This document shows, in pieces, positions 1 to 9,000 of a DNA stretch of 64,000 bases (position 1 is its first letter; the number at the start of each line of letters is the position of its first letter). The DNA comes from Desmodus rotundus (taxonomy: Eukaryota; Chordata; Mammalia; Chiroptera; Phyllostomidae). The notes under the pieces were generated by a model. That model ran no database searches. It saw only the letters and a program-made list of their open reading frames with translations, and was not told the origin of the DNA. Both the position numbers and the translations under genes were made by a program. The stretch is taken from assembly GCF_022682495.2 (NCBI RefSeq), contig NW_026527297.1:20847-84846 (forward strand). The letters run 5' to 3'.

Positions 1-375
1 GGGTCACGTCACCCACCCCTGAGGGGTCACGTGACCCACCCCTGAGGGGTCTTGTGACCCACCCATGAGGGGTCACGTGACCCACCCCTGAGGGGTCTCG
101 TGACCCACCCCTGAGGGGTCACGTGACCCACCCCTGAGGGGTCACGTGACCCACCCCTGAGGGGTCTCGTGACCCACCCCTGAGGGGTCACGTGACCCAC
201 CCCTGAGGGGTCACGTGACCCACCCCTGAGGGGTCTCGTGACCCACCCCTGAGGGGTCACGTGACCCACCCCTGAGGGGTCACGTGACCCACCCTTGAGG
301 GGTCTCGTGACCTACCCTTTTGGGGTCACGTGACCACCCTTGAGGGGTCTCGTGACCCCCCCTTGAGGGGTCACT
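1..375. repeat. 23-bp minisatellite tract (tail of a unit cut by the window start)
   Basis: About 16 tandem 23-bp repeats. The consensus is CCCCTGAGGGG, then TCACGTGA, then CCCA. The middle element alternates between CACGTG and the variant CTCGTG in the order CAC-CAC-CTC, a 69-bp super-period. The tract ends with the variants CCTACCCTTTTGGGG and CCCCCCTTGAGG immediately before GCAGTTTTACAGGG of the next unit. No gene is visible. Confidence 0.96.
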
Positions 376-516
376 GCAGTTTTACAGGGTCCCTGCGCAC
401 CTGTTCGGGGAAACAGCAGCCCTCCCTGCCACTCAGAGGACCGCACGATTTCCCACAGGCCACACTGCCTAGCAGTACCTTCAGCCCCGCACAGACAGTG
501 TGCTAAGGACCGACTT

Positions 517-547
517 GGGTACCGGGGGCATGGGCGGGGGATTTCCC
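517..547 (+). promoter_or_regulatory. G-quadruplex motif + GC box + NF-kB-type site (exemplar, core 1)
   Basis: Four G-runs (517-519, 524-528, 532-534, 536-540) fit G3-N4-G5-N3-G3-N1-G5, a textbook intramolecular G-quadruplex pattern. The last two runs form an Sp1-type GC box, GGGCGGGGG (532-540), which overlaps a perfect kB decamer in GGGGATTTCCC (537-547; consensus GGGRNWYYCC). The block sits 141 to 171 bp after the start of every unit and is conserved in all of them (one G4 loop change at the unit starting 51007). Occupancy by Sp1 or NF-kB is inference from motif match only. Confidence 0.7.
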
Positions 548-858
548 ATGGAACTCTCTAAGGGCCCGGTGCCCTGTGTGGCCCGGGGAGTGCCCATGCC
601 GTTCCTTCACCCCGCAGGACACTTGCATCCAGCAATAAGCAGCCCTCTGCCTCCACGGGGCTCAAACACCTGGGCCCGGTGTGCGGGCACCTGGCATACG
701 TGGAGGCAAACCCGCAGACCCCTCTGGCGCGAACCCACCACTGCGAAGATCCCCCTTTTCTTCCATCCGTTAAGGGGTCACGCTTGAGGAGTGGAGGAAC
801 ATGGGGAGGCCCCCAGGAGATGGCTTTTCTCCGAGCCGCGGCTGGCTCGTTTCGGGCC

Positions 859-881
859 TATACGTGGGCTGCGCATGCGCA
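859..881 (+). promoter_or_regulatory. TATA-like TATACG plus NRF1 palindrome (exemplar, core 1)
   Basis: TATACG at 859-864 replaces the TATAAG of core 2, so the TATA match is weak. Six bases later TGCGCATGCGCA (870-881) is a perfect NRF1 palindrome (consensus YGCGCAYGCGCR). In units 1804, 9001 and 17719 the last CpG is lost (ATGTGCAC); in the last unit (62742) an AT insertion splits the palindrome. Confidence 0.6.
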
Positions 882-1096
882 CTCAGGCTCCCAAGCACAC
901 ACCTCCCTCCGCTCAACTGACCCACCCTTTAGAGGTCACAGCAGTTCCACAGGGTCCCTGGGCACCTGTCCGTGGACACAGGAGCCCTCCCTGCCACCTA
1001 GAGGACCACGCGATTTCCCCTGGGGAACACTGCCCAGAAGCACTCCCAGCCTCGCACAGACACTGTACGCAGGATAGACTTGTGGACCAGGGGCCT

Positions 1097-1112
1097 GGGC
1101 GGGGAATTTTCC
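1097..1112 (+). promoter_or_regulatory. GC box and degenerate kB-like site (exemplar, core 2)
   Basis: Core 2 counterpart of the 517-547 block: GGGCGGGG (1097-1104) followed by GGGGAATTTTCC (1101-1112). The GC box is intact, but the kB-like site is one base longer than the consensus decamer and the upstream G-runs are interrupted, so both the quadruplex and the NF-kB match are weaker than in core 1. Confidence 0.5.
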
Positions 1113-1423
1113 AGGGAACTCTCTAAAGGCCAGGTGCCCTCTGTCGCCCTGGGAGTGCCCACGCCTTCCCTTAACCCTGCAGGACACTATCATCCAGCAA
1201 TAAGCAGCCCTCTGCCTCCACGGGGCTCAAACACCTGGGCCCATTGTGTGAGCACCTGGCGTACGTGCAGGCAAACCCGCAGACCCCTCTGGCCCGAACC
1301 CACCACTGCGAAGATCCCCCTTTTCTTCCATCCGTAAAGGGGTCCTCCTTGAGGAGTGGAGGAACATGGGGAGGCCCCCAGGAGATGGATTTTCTCCGAG
1401 CCGCGGCTGGCTCATTTCGGGCC

Positions 1424-1446
1424 TATAAGTGGGCCGCGCGTGCGCA
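1424..1446 (+). promoter_or_regulatory. Candidate core promoter: TATAAG plus NRF1-like site (exemplar, core 2)
   Basis: TATAAG (1424-1429) is followed by CGCGCGTGCGCA (1435-1446), a match to the NRF1 consensus. A start site 25-31 bp downstream of the TATA box would fall near 1450-1455, and transcription to the right would run straight into the 23-bp tract at 1520. The module is in every unit, with TATAAG 95 bp before the core end; those positions are given in the unit entries. The NRF1 half is mutated to GCGAGTGCGC in units 21969, 28050, 32657, 33728 and 37747, and to GCGTGTGCAC in unit 46174. Promoter activity is untested inference. Confidence 0.55.
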
Positions 1447-1519
1447 CTCAGGCTCCCCACCACAAGCCTCCCTCGGGTCACGGGACCCACCCTTGACGTG
1501 TCTCCTGAACCACCGTTGA

Positions 1520-1803
1520 GGGGTCACGTCACCCACCCCTGAGGGGTCACGTGACCCACCCCTGAGGGGTCACGTGACCCACCCCTGAGGGGTCTCGTGA
1601 CCCACCCCTGAGGGGTCACGTGACCCACCCCTGAGGGGTCACGTGACCCACCCCTGAGGGGTCTCGTGACCCACCCCTGAGGGGTCACGTGACCCACCCC
1701 TGAGGGGTCACGTGACCCACCCTTGAGGGGTCTCGTGACCTACCCTTTTGGGGTCACGTGACCACCCTTGAGGGGTCTCGTGACCCCCCCTTGAGGGGTC
1801 ACT
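1520..1803. repeat. 23-bp palindromic E-box minisatellite tract (exemplar)
   Basis: First repeat is always the special form GTCACGTCACCC, then CACGTG or CTCGTG repeats, ending with CCTACCCTTTTGGGG and CCCCCCTTGAGG. GGGTCACGTGACCC is a perfect 14-bp palindrome containing CACGTG in the GTCACGTGAC context preferred by USF and by TFEB/TFE3/MITF (CLEAR motif). The alternating CCCCTGAGGGG is a second inverted repeat that resembles a TFAP2 site. There are no spacers between repeats. Confidence 0.95.
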
Positions 1804-3439
1804 GCAGTTTTACAGGGTCCCTGAGCACCTGTTCGGGGAAACAGCAGCCCTCCCTGCCACTCAGAGGACCGCACGATTTCCCACAGGCCACACTGCCTAG
1901 CAGTACCTTCAGCCCCGCACAGACAGTGTGCTAAGGACAGACTTGGGTACCGGGGGCATGGGCGGGGGATTTCCCATGGAACTCTCTAAGGGCCCGGTGC
2001 CCTGTGTAGCCCGGGGAGTGCCCATGCCGTTCCTTGACCCCGCAGGACACTTGCATCCAGCAATAAGCAGCCCTCTGCCTCCACGGGGCTCAAACACCTG
2101 GGCCCGGTGTGCGGGCACCTGGCGTACGTGGAGGCAAACCCGCAGACCCCTCCGGCGCGAACCCACCACTGCGAAGATCCCCCTTTTCTTCCATCCGTAA
2201 AGGGGTCACGCTTGAGGAGTGGAGGAACATGGGGAGGCCCCCAGGAGATGGCTTTTCTCCGAGCCGCGGCTGGCTCGTTTCGGGCCTATACGTGGGCCGC
2301 GCATGTGCACTCAGGCTCCCAAGCACACACCTCCCTCGGCTCACCTGACCCACCCTTTAGAGGTCACAGCAGTTCCACAGGGTCCCTGGGCACCTGTCCG
2401 TGGACACAGGAGCCCTCCCTGCCACCTAGAGGACCACGGGATTTCCCCTGGGGAACACTGCCCAGAAGCACTCCCAGCCTCGCACAGACACTGTACGCAG
2501 GATAGACTTGTGGACCAGGGGCCTGGGCGGGGAATTTTCCAGGGAACTCTCTAAAGGCCAGGTGCCCTCTGTCGCCCTGGGAGTGCCCATGCCTTCCCTT
2601 AACCCTGCAGGACACTATCATCCAGCAATAAGCAGCCCTCTGCCTCCACGGGGCTCAAACACCTGGGCCCATTGTGCGAGCACCTGGCGTTCGCGCAGGC
2701 AAACCCGCAGACCCCTCTGGCCCGAACCCACCACTGCGAAGATCCCCCTTTTCTTCCATCCTTAAAGGGGTCCTCCGTGAGGAGTGGAGGAACATGGGGA
2801 GGACCCCAGGAGATGGCTTTTCTCCGAGCCGCGGCTGGCTCATTTCGGGCCTATAAGTGGGCCGCGCGTGCGCACTCAGGCTCCCCACCCCAAGCCACCC
2901 TCGGGTCACGGGACCCACCCTTGACGTGTCTCCTGAACCACCGTTGAGGGGTCACGTCACCCACCCCTGAGGGGTCACGTGACCCACCCCTGAGGGGTCT
3001 TGTGTCCCACCCCACAGGGGTCACGTGACCCACCCCTGAGGGGTCACGTGACCCACCCCCGAGGGGTCACATGACCCACCCCTGAGGGGTCTCGTGAACC
3101 ACCCCTGAGGGGTCACGTGACCCACCCCTGAGGGGTCTCGTGACCGACTCCTGAGGGGTCACGTGACCCACCCCTGAGGGGTCTTGTGACCCACCCCTGA
3201 GGGGTCTCGTTACCCACCCCACAGGGGTCACGTGACCCACCCCTGAGGGGTCTCGTTACCCACCCCTGAGGGGTCACGTGACCCACCCCTGAGGGGTCAC
3301 GTGACCCACCCCTGAGGGGTCTCGTGACCTACCCTTTTGGGGTCACGTGACCCACCCTTGAGGGGTCTCGTGACCTACCCTTTTGGGGTCACGTGACCCA
3401 CCCTTGAGGGGTCTCGTGACCCACCCTTGAGGGGTCACA
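1804..3439 (+). repeat. Unit 2, class B, double core (1,636 bp)
   Basis: Core 1 1804-2368, core 2 2369-2947, tract 2948-3439 (about 21 repeats); TATAAG at 2852. Class B markers: CATGTGCAC in core 1, which removes one NRF1 CpG, and in core 2 GGCGTTCGCGCAGG, CCATCCTTAAAGG and CCTCCGTGAGG. The tract includes CCCCACAGGGG and CTCGTTACCC variants and one CACATG, and ends with two CCCTTTTGGGG repeats before GCAGTTTTAC. Confidence 0.93.
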
Positions 3440-4601
3440 GCAGTTTTACAGGGTCCCTGCGCACCTGTTCGGGGAAACAGCAGCCCTCCCTGCCACTCAG
3501 AGGACCGCACGATTTCCCACAGGCCACACTGCCTAGCAGTACCTTCAGCCCTGCACAGACAGTGTGCTAAGGACAGACTTGGGTACCGGGGGCATGGGCG
3601 GGGGATTTCCCATGGAACTCTCTAAGGGCCCGATGCCCTGTGTGGCCCGGGGAGTGCCCATGCCGTTCCTTGACCCCGCAGGACACTTGCATCCAGCAAT
3701 AAGCAGCCCTCTGCCTCCACGGGGCTCAAACACCTGGGCCCGGTGTGCGGGCACCTGGCGTACGTACAGGCAAACCCGCAGACCCCTCTGGCCCGAACCC
3801 ACCACTGCGAAGATCCCCCTTTTCTTCCATCCGTAAAGGGGTCCTCCTTGAGGAGTGGAGGAACATGGGGAGGCCCCCAGGAGATGGATTTTCTCCGAGC
3901 CGCGGCTGGCTCATTTCGGGCCTATAAGTGGGCCGCGCGTGCGCACTCAGGCTCCCCACCACAAGCCTCCCTCGGGTCACGGGACCCACCCTTGACGTGT
4001 CTCCTGAACCACCGTTGAGGGGTCACGTCACCCACACCTGAGGGGTCACGTGACCCACCCCTGAGGGGTCTTGTGACCCACCCATGAGGGGTCACGTGCC
4101 CCACCCCTGAGGGGTCTCGTGACCCACCCCTGAGGGGTCACGTGACCCACCCCTGAGGGGTCTCGTGACCCACCCCTGAGGGGTCTCGTGACCCACCCCT
4201 GAGGGGTCACGTGACCCACCCCTGAGGGGTCTCGTGACCCACCCCTGAGGGGTCTCGTGAACCACCCCTGAGGGGTCACGTGACCCACCCCTGAGGGGTC
4301 TCGTGACCCACCCCTGAGGGGTCTTGTGACCCACCCCTGAGGGGTCTCGTTACCCACCCCACAGGGGTCACGTGACCCACCCCTGAGGGGTCTCGTTTAA
4401 CACCCCACAGGGGTCACGTGACCCACCCCTGAGGGGTCACGTGACCCACCCCTGAGGGGTCTCGTGACCCACCCCTGAGGGGTCATGTGACCCACCCCTG
4501 AGGGGTCACGTGACCCACCCTTGAGGGGTCTCGTGACCTACCCTTTCGGGTCACGTGACCCACCCTTGAGGGGTCTCGTGACCCACCCTTGAGGGGTCAC
4601 T
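3440..4601 (+). repeat. Unit 3, class C, single recombinant core (1,162 bp)
   Basis: One core, 3440-4018, then tract 4019-4601 (about 25 repeats); TATAAG at 3923. The 5' part matches core 1 up to CGGTGTGCGGGCACCTGGCG; from CAGGCAAACC on it matches core 2 (CTGGCCCGAACC, GTCCTCCTTGAGG). The switch lies at the unusual ACGTACAGG near 3760. The tract has the marker CTCGTTTAACACC. Confidence 0.92.
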
Positions 4602-6052
4602 GCAGTTTTACAGGGTCCCTGCGCACCTGTTCGGGGAAACAGCAGCCCTCCCTGCCACTCAGAGGACCGCACGATTTCCCACAGGCCACACTGCCTAGCA
4701 GTACCTTCAGCCCCGCACAGACAGTGTGCTAAGGACAGACTTGGGTACCGGGGGCATGGGCGGGGGATTTCCCATGGAACTCTCTAAGGGCCCGGTGCCC
4801 TGTGTGGCCCGGGGAGTGCCCATGCAGTTCCTTCACCCCGCAGGACACTTGCATCCAGCAATAAGCAGCCCTCTGCCTCCACGGGGCTCAAACACCTGGG
4901 CCCGGTGTGCGGGCACCTGGCATACGTGGAGGCAAACCCGCAGACCCCTCTGGCGCGAACCCACCACTGCGAAGATCCCCCTTTTCTTCCATCCGTAAAG
5001 GGGTCACGCTTGAGGAGTGGAGGAACATGGGGAGGCCCCCAGGAGATGGCTTTTCTCCGAGCCGCGGCTGGCTCGTTTCGGGCCTATACGTGGGCTGCGC
5101 ATGCGCACTCAGGCTCCCAAGCACACACCTCCCTCCGCTCAACTGACCCACCCTTTAGAGGTCACAGCAGTTCCACAGGGTCCCTGGGCACCTGTCCGTG
5201 GACACAGGAGCCCTCCCTGCCACCTAGAGGACCACGCGATTTCCCCTGGGGAACACTGCCCAGAAGCACTCCCAGCCTCGCACAGACACTGTACGCAGGA
5301 TAGACTTGTGGACCAGGGGCCTGGGCGGGGAATTTTCCAGGGAACTCTCTAAAGGCCAGGTGCCCTCTGTCGCCCTGGGAGTGCCCACGCCTTCCCTTAA
5401 CCCTGCAGGACACTATCATCCAGCAATAAGCAGCCCTCTGCCTCCACGGGGCTCAAACACCTGGGCCCATTGTGCGAGCACCTGGCGTACGTGCAGGCAA
5501 ACCCGCAGACCCCTCTGGCCCGAACCCACCACTGCGAAGATCCCCCTTTTCTTCCATCCGTAAAGGGGTCCTCCTTGAGGAGTGGAGGAACATGGGGAGG
5601 CCCCCAGGAGATGGATTTTCTCCGAGCCGCGTCTGGCTCATTTCGGGCCTATAAGTGGGCCGCGCGTGCGCACTCAGGCTCCCCACCACAAGCCTCCCTC
5701 GGGTCACGGGACCCACCCTTGACGTGTCTCCGGAACCACCCTTGAGGGGTCACGTCTCCCACCCCTGAGGGGTCACGTGACCCACCCCTGAGGGGTCTTG
5801 TGACCCACACCTGAGGGGTCACGTGACCCACACCTGAGGGGTCACGTGACCCACCCCTGAGGGGTCACGTGACCCACCCCTGAGGGGTCACGTGACCCAC
5901 CCCTGAGGTGTCTCGTGACCCACCCCTGAGGGGTCATGTGACCCACCCCTGAGGGGTCACGTGACCCACCCTTGAGGGGTCTCGTGACCTACCCTTTCGG
6001 GTCACGTGACCCACCCTTGAGGGGTCTCGTGACCCACCCTTGAGGGGTCACT
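4602..6052 (+). repeat. Unit 4, class D, double core (1,451 bp)
   Basis: Core 1 4602-5166, core 2 5167-5745, tract 5746-6052 (about 13 repeats); TATAAG at 5650. Class D markers: CTCCGGAACCACCC at the core end, first repeat GTCACGTCTCCC, CACACCTGAGG repeats, and CCCTTTCGGGTC near the tract end. Core 1 has CCCATGCAGTTCC; core 2 has GCCGCGTCTGG, which loses the CCGCGG seen in other units. Confidence 0.93.
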
Positions 6053-7572
6053 GCAGTTTTACAGGGTCCCTGCGCACCTGTTCGGGGAAACAGCAGCCCT
6101 GCCTGCCACTCAGAGGACCGCACGATTTCCCACAGGCCACACTGCCTAGCAGTACCTTCAGCCCCGCACAGACAGTGTGCTAAGGACAGACTTGGGTACC
6201 GGGGGCATGGGCGGGGGATTTCCCATGGAACTCTCTAAGGGCCCGGTGCCCTGTGTGGCCCGGGGAGTGCCCATGCCGTTCCTTGACCCCGCAGGACACT
6301 TGCATCCAGCAATAAGCAGCCCTCTGCCTCCACGGGGCTCAAACACCTGGGCCCGGTGTGCGGGCACCTGGCATACGTGGAGGCAAACCCGCAGACCCCT
6401 CTGGCGCGAACCCACCACTGCGAAGATCCCCCTTTTCTTCCATCCGTAAAGGGGTCACGCTTGAGGAGTGGAGGAACATGGGGAGGCCCCCAGGAGATGG
6501 CTTTTCTCCGAGCCGCGGCTGGCTCGTTTCGGGCCTATACGTGGGCTGCGCATGCGCACTCAGGCTCCCAAGCACACACCTCCCTCCGCTCAACTGACCC
6601 ACCCTTTAGAGGTCACAGCAGTTCCACAGGGTCCCTGGGCACCTGTCGGTGGACACAGGAGCCCTCCCTGCCACCTAGAGGACCACGCGATTTCCCCTGG
6701 GGAACACTGCCCAGAAGCACTCCCAGCCTCGCACAGACACTGTACGCAGGATAGACTTGTGGACCAGGGGCCTGGGCGGGGAATTTTCCAGGGAACTCTC
6801 TAAAGGCCAGGTGCCCTCTGTCGCCCTGGGAGTGCCCACGCCTTCCCTTAACCCTGCAGGACACTATCATCCAGCAATAAGCAGCCCTCTGCCTCCACGG
6901 GGCTCAAACACCTGGGCCCATTGTGCGAGCACCTGGCGTACGTGCAGGCAAACCCGCAGACCCCTCTGGCCCGAACCCACCACTGCGAAGATCCCCCTTT
7001 TCTTCCATCCGTAAAGGGGTCCTCCTTGAGGAGTGGAGGAACATGGGGAGGCCCCCAGGAGATGGATTTTCTCCGAGCCGCGGCTGGCTCATTTCGGGCC
7101 TATAAGTGGGCCGCGCGTGCGCACTCAGGCTCCCCACCACAAGCCTCCCTCGGGTCACGGGACCCACCCTTGACGTGTCTCCTGAACCACCGTTGAGGGG
7201 TCACGTCACCCACCCCTGAGGGGTCACGTGACCCACCCCTGAGGGGTCTTGTGACCCACCCATGAGGGGTCACGTGACCCACCCCTGAGGGGTCTCGTGA
7301 CCCACCCCTGAGGGGTCACGTGACCCACCCCTGAGGGGTCACGTGACCCACCCCTGAGGGGTCTCGTGACCCACCCCTGAGGGGTCACGTGACCCACCCC
7401 TGAGGGGTCACGTGACCCACCCCTGAGGGGTCTCGTGACCAACCCCTGAGGGGTCACGTGACCCACCCCTGAGGGGTCACGTGACCCACCCTTGAGGGGT
7501 CTCGTGACCTACCCTTTTGGGGTCACGTGACCACCCTTGAGGGGTCTCGTGACCCCCCCTTGAGGGGTCACT
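6053..7572 (+). repeat. Unit 5, class E, double core (1,520 bp)
   Basis: Core 1 6053-6617, core 2 6618-7196, tract 7197-7572 (about 16 repeats); TATAAG at 7101. Core 1 carries CAGCCCTGCCTGCC, the mark of units that follow a 307-bp class D tract. The tract is the clearest example of the 69-bp CAC-CAC-CTC order. CTGTCGGTGG at 6648 differs from its copy in unit 10. Confidence 0.93.
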
Positions 7573-9000
7573 GCAGTTTTACAGGGTCCCTGCGCACCTG
7601 TTCGGGGAAACAGCAGCCCTCCCTGCCACTCAGAGGACCGCACGATTTCCCACAGGCCACACTGCCTAGCAGTACCTTCAGCCCCGCACAGACAGTGTGC
7701 TAAGGACCGACTTGGGTACCGGGGGCATGGGCGGGGGATTTCCCATGGAACTCTCTAAGGGCCCGGTGCCCTGTGTGGCCCGGGGAGTGCCCATGCCGTT
7801 CCTTCACCCCGCAGGACACTTGCATCCAGCAATAAGCAGCCCTCTGCCTCCACGGGGCTCAAACACCTGGGCCCGGTGTGCGGGCACCTGGCATACGTGG
7901 AGGCAAACCCGCAGACCCCTCTGGCGCGAACCCACCACTGCGAAGATCCCCCTTTTCTTCCATCCGTTAAGGGGTCACGCTTGAGGAGTGGAGGAACATG
8001 GGGAGGCCCCCAGGAGATGGCTTTTCTCCGAGCCGCGGCTGGCTCGTTTCGGGCCTATACGTGGGCTGCGCATGCGCACTCAGGCTCCCAAGCACACACC
8101 TCCCTCCGCTCAACTGACCCACCCTTTAGAGGTCACAGCAGTTCCACAGGGTCCCTGGGCACCTGTCCGTGGACACAGGAGCCCTCCCTGCCACCTAGAG
8201 GACCACGCGATTTCCCCTGGGGAACACTGCCCAGAAGCACTCCCAGCCTCGCACAGACACTGTACGCAGGATAGACTTGTGGACCAGGGGCCTGGGCGGG
8301 GAATTTTCCAGGGAACTCTCTAAAGGCCAGGTGCCCTCTGTCGCCCTGGGAGTGCCCACGCCTTCCCTTAACCCTGCAGGACACTATCATCCAGCAATAA
8401 GCAGCCCTCTGCCTCCACGGGGCTCAAACACCTGGGCCCATTGTGTGAGCACCTGGCGTACGTGCAGGCAAACCCGCAGACCCCTCTGGCCCGAACCCAC
8501 CACTGCGAAGATCCCCCTTTTCTTCCATCCGTAAAGGGGTCCTCCTTGAGGAGTGGAGGAACATGGGGAGGCCCCCAGGAGATGGATTTTCTCCGAGCCG
8601 CGGCTGGCTCATTTCGGGCCTATAAGTGGGCCGCGCGTGCGCACTCAGGCTCCCCACCACAAGCCTCCCTCGGGTCACGGGACCCACCCTTGACGTGTCT
8701 CCTGAACCACCGTTGAGGGGTCACGTCACCCACCCCTGAGGGGTCACGTGACCCACCCCTGAGGGGTCACGTGACCCACCCCTGAGGGGTCTCGTGACCC
8801 ACCCCTGAGGGGTCACGTGACCCACCCCTGAGGGGTCACGTGACCCACCCCTGAGGGGTCTCGTGACCCACCCCTGAGGGGTCACGTGACCCACCCCTGA
8901 GGGGTCACGTGACCCACCCTTGAGGGGTCTCGTGACCTACCCTTTTGGGGTCACGTGACCACCCTTGAGGGGTCTCGTGACCCCCCCTTGAGGGGTCACT
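7573..9000 (+). repeat. Unit 6, class A, double core (1,428 bp)
   Basis: Core 1 7573-8137, core 2 8138-8716, tract 8717-9000 (about 12 repeats); TATAAG at 8621. I see no difference from unit 1. Confidence 0.93.

Larger units (their letters stand above)
376..1803 (+). repeat. Unit 1, class A, double core (1,428 bp)
   Basis: Reference unit for this annotation. Core 1 is 376-940, core 2 is 941-1519 and the 23-bp tract is 1520-1803 (about 12 repeats). Core 1 carries the GC box/NF-kB/G4 block near 517-547, TATACG at 859 and an NRF1 palindrome at 870. Core 2 carries TATAAG at 1424 and an NRF1-like site at 1435. Class A markers are AAGGACCGAC, CCGTTAAGG in core 1 and CATTGTGTGAG in core 2. Confidence 0.93.
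1..7197 (+). repeat. Higher-order repeat, copy 1 (7,197 bp, five units)
   Basis: Bases 1-7197 recur at 7198-14394 with all five unit boundaries shifted by exactly 7,197 bp (500/7697, 1928/9125, 3564/10761, 4726/11923, 6177/13374). I spotted only two base differences by eye: C244 versus A7441 in the first tract, and G6648 versus C13845 in core 2 of the fifth unit. Order of unit classes, named here A to E: A 1428 bp, B 1636, C 1162 (single core), D 1451, E 1520. The copy start is set by the window edge, so the true phase of the repeat is arbitrary. Confidence 0.95.

Noticed and set aside
1..375. Telomeric or subtelomeric repeat
   Set aside because: No TTAGGG or related hexamer array is present; the GGGTC-rich look comes from the E-box palindrome.
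376..400. tRNA-like B box in CCTGTTCGGGGAAACAG
   Set aside because: Only part of the B-box consensus fits and there is no A box, cloverleaf or terminator; Pol III transcription is not supported.
615..650. 3' splice site (CCCCGCAG/GACAC) and poly(A)-like AATAAG
   Set aside because: The pyrimidine tract is weak, no paired donor is evident, and AATAAG is not a standard poly(A) signal. RNA evidence would be needed.
376..1519. Core as a retroviral LTR (kB site, GC box, TATA, AATAAG)
   Set aside because: The order does not fit an LTR: AATAAG (near 633) lies before TATA, there is no canonical AATAAA, no flanking target-site duplication, no primer-binding site and no internal retroviral sequence.
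1520..1803. CRISPR-like array (short regular palindromic repeats)
   Set aside because: The 23-bp repeats abut with no unique spacers, vary internally, and no cas-like gene is present. This is a minisatellite.
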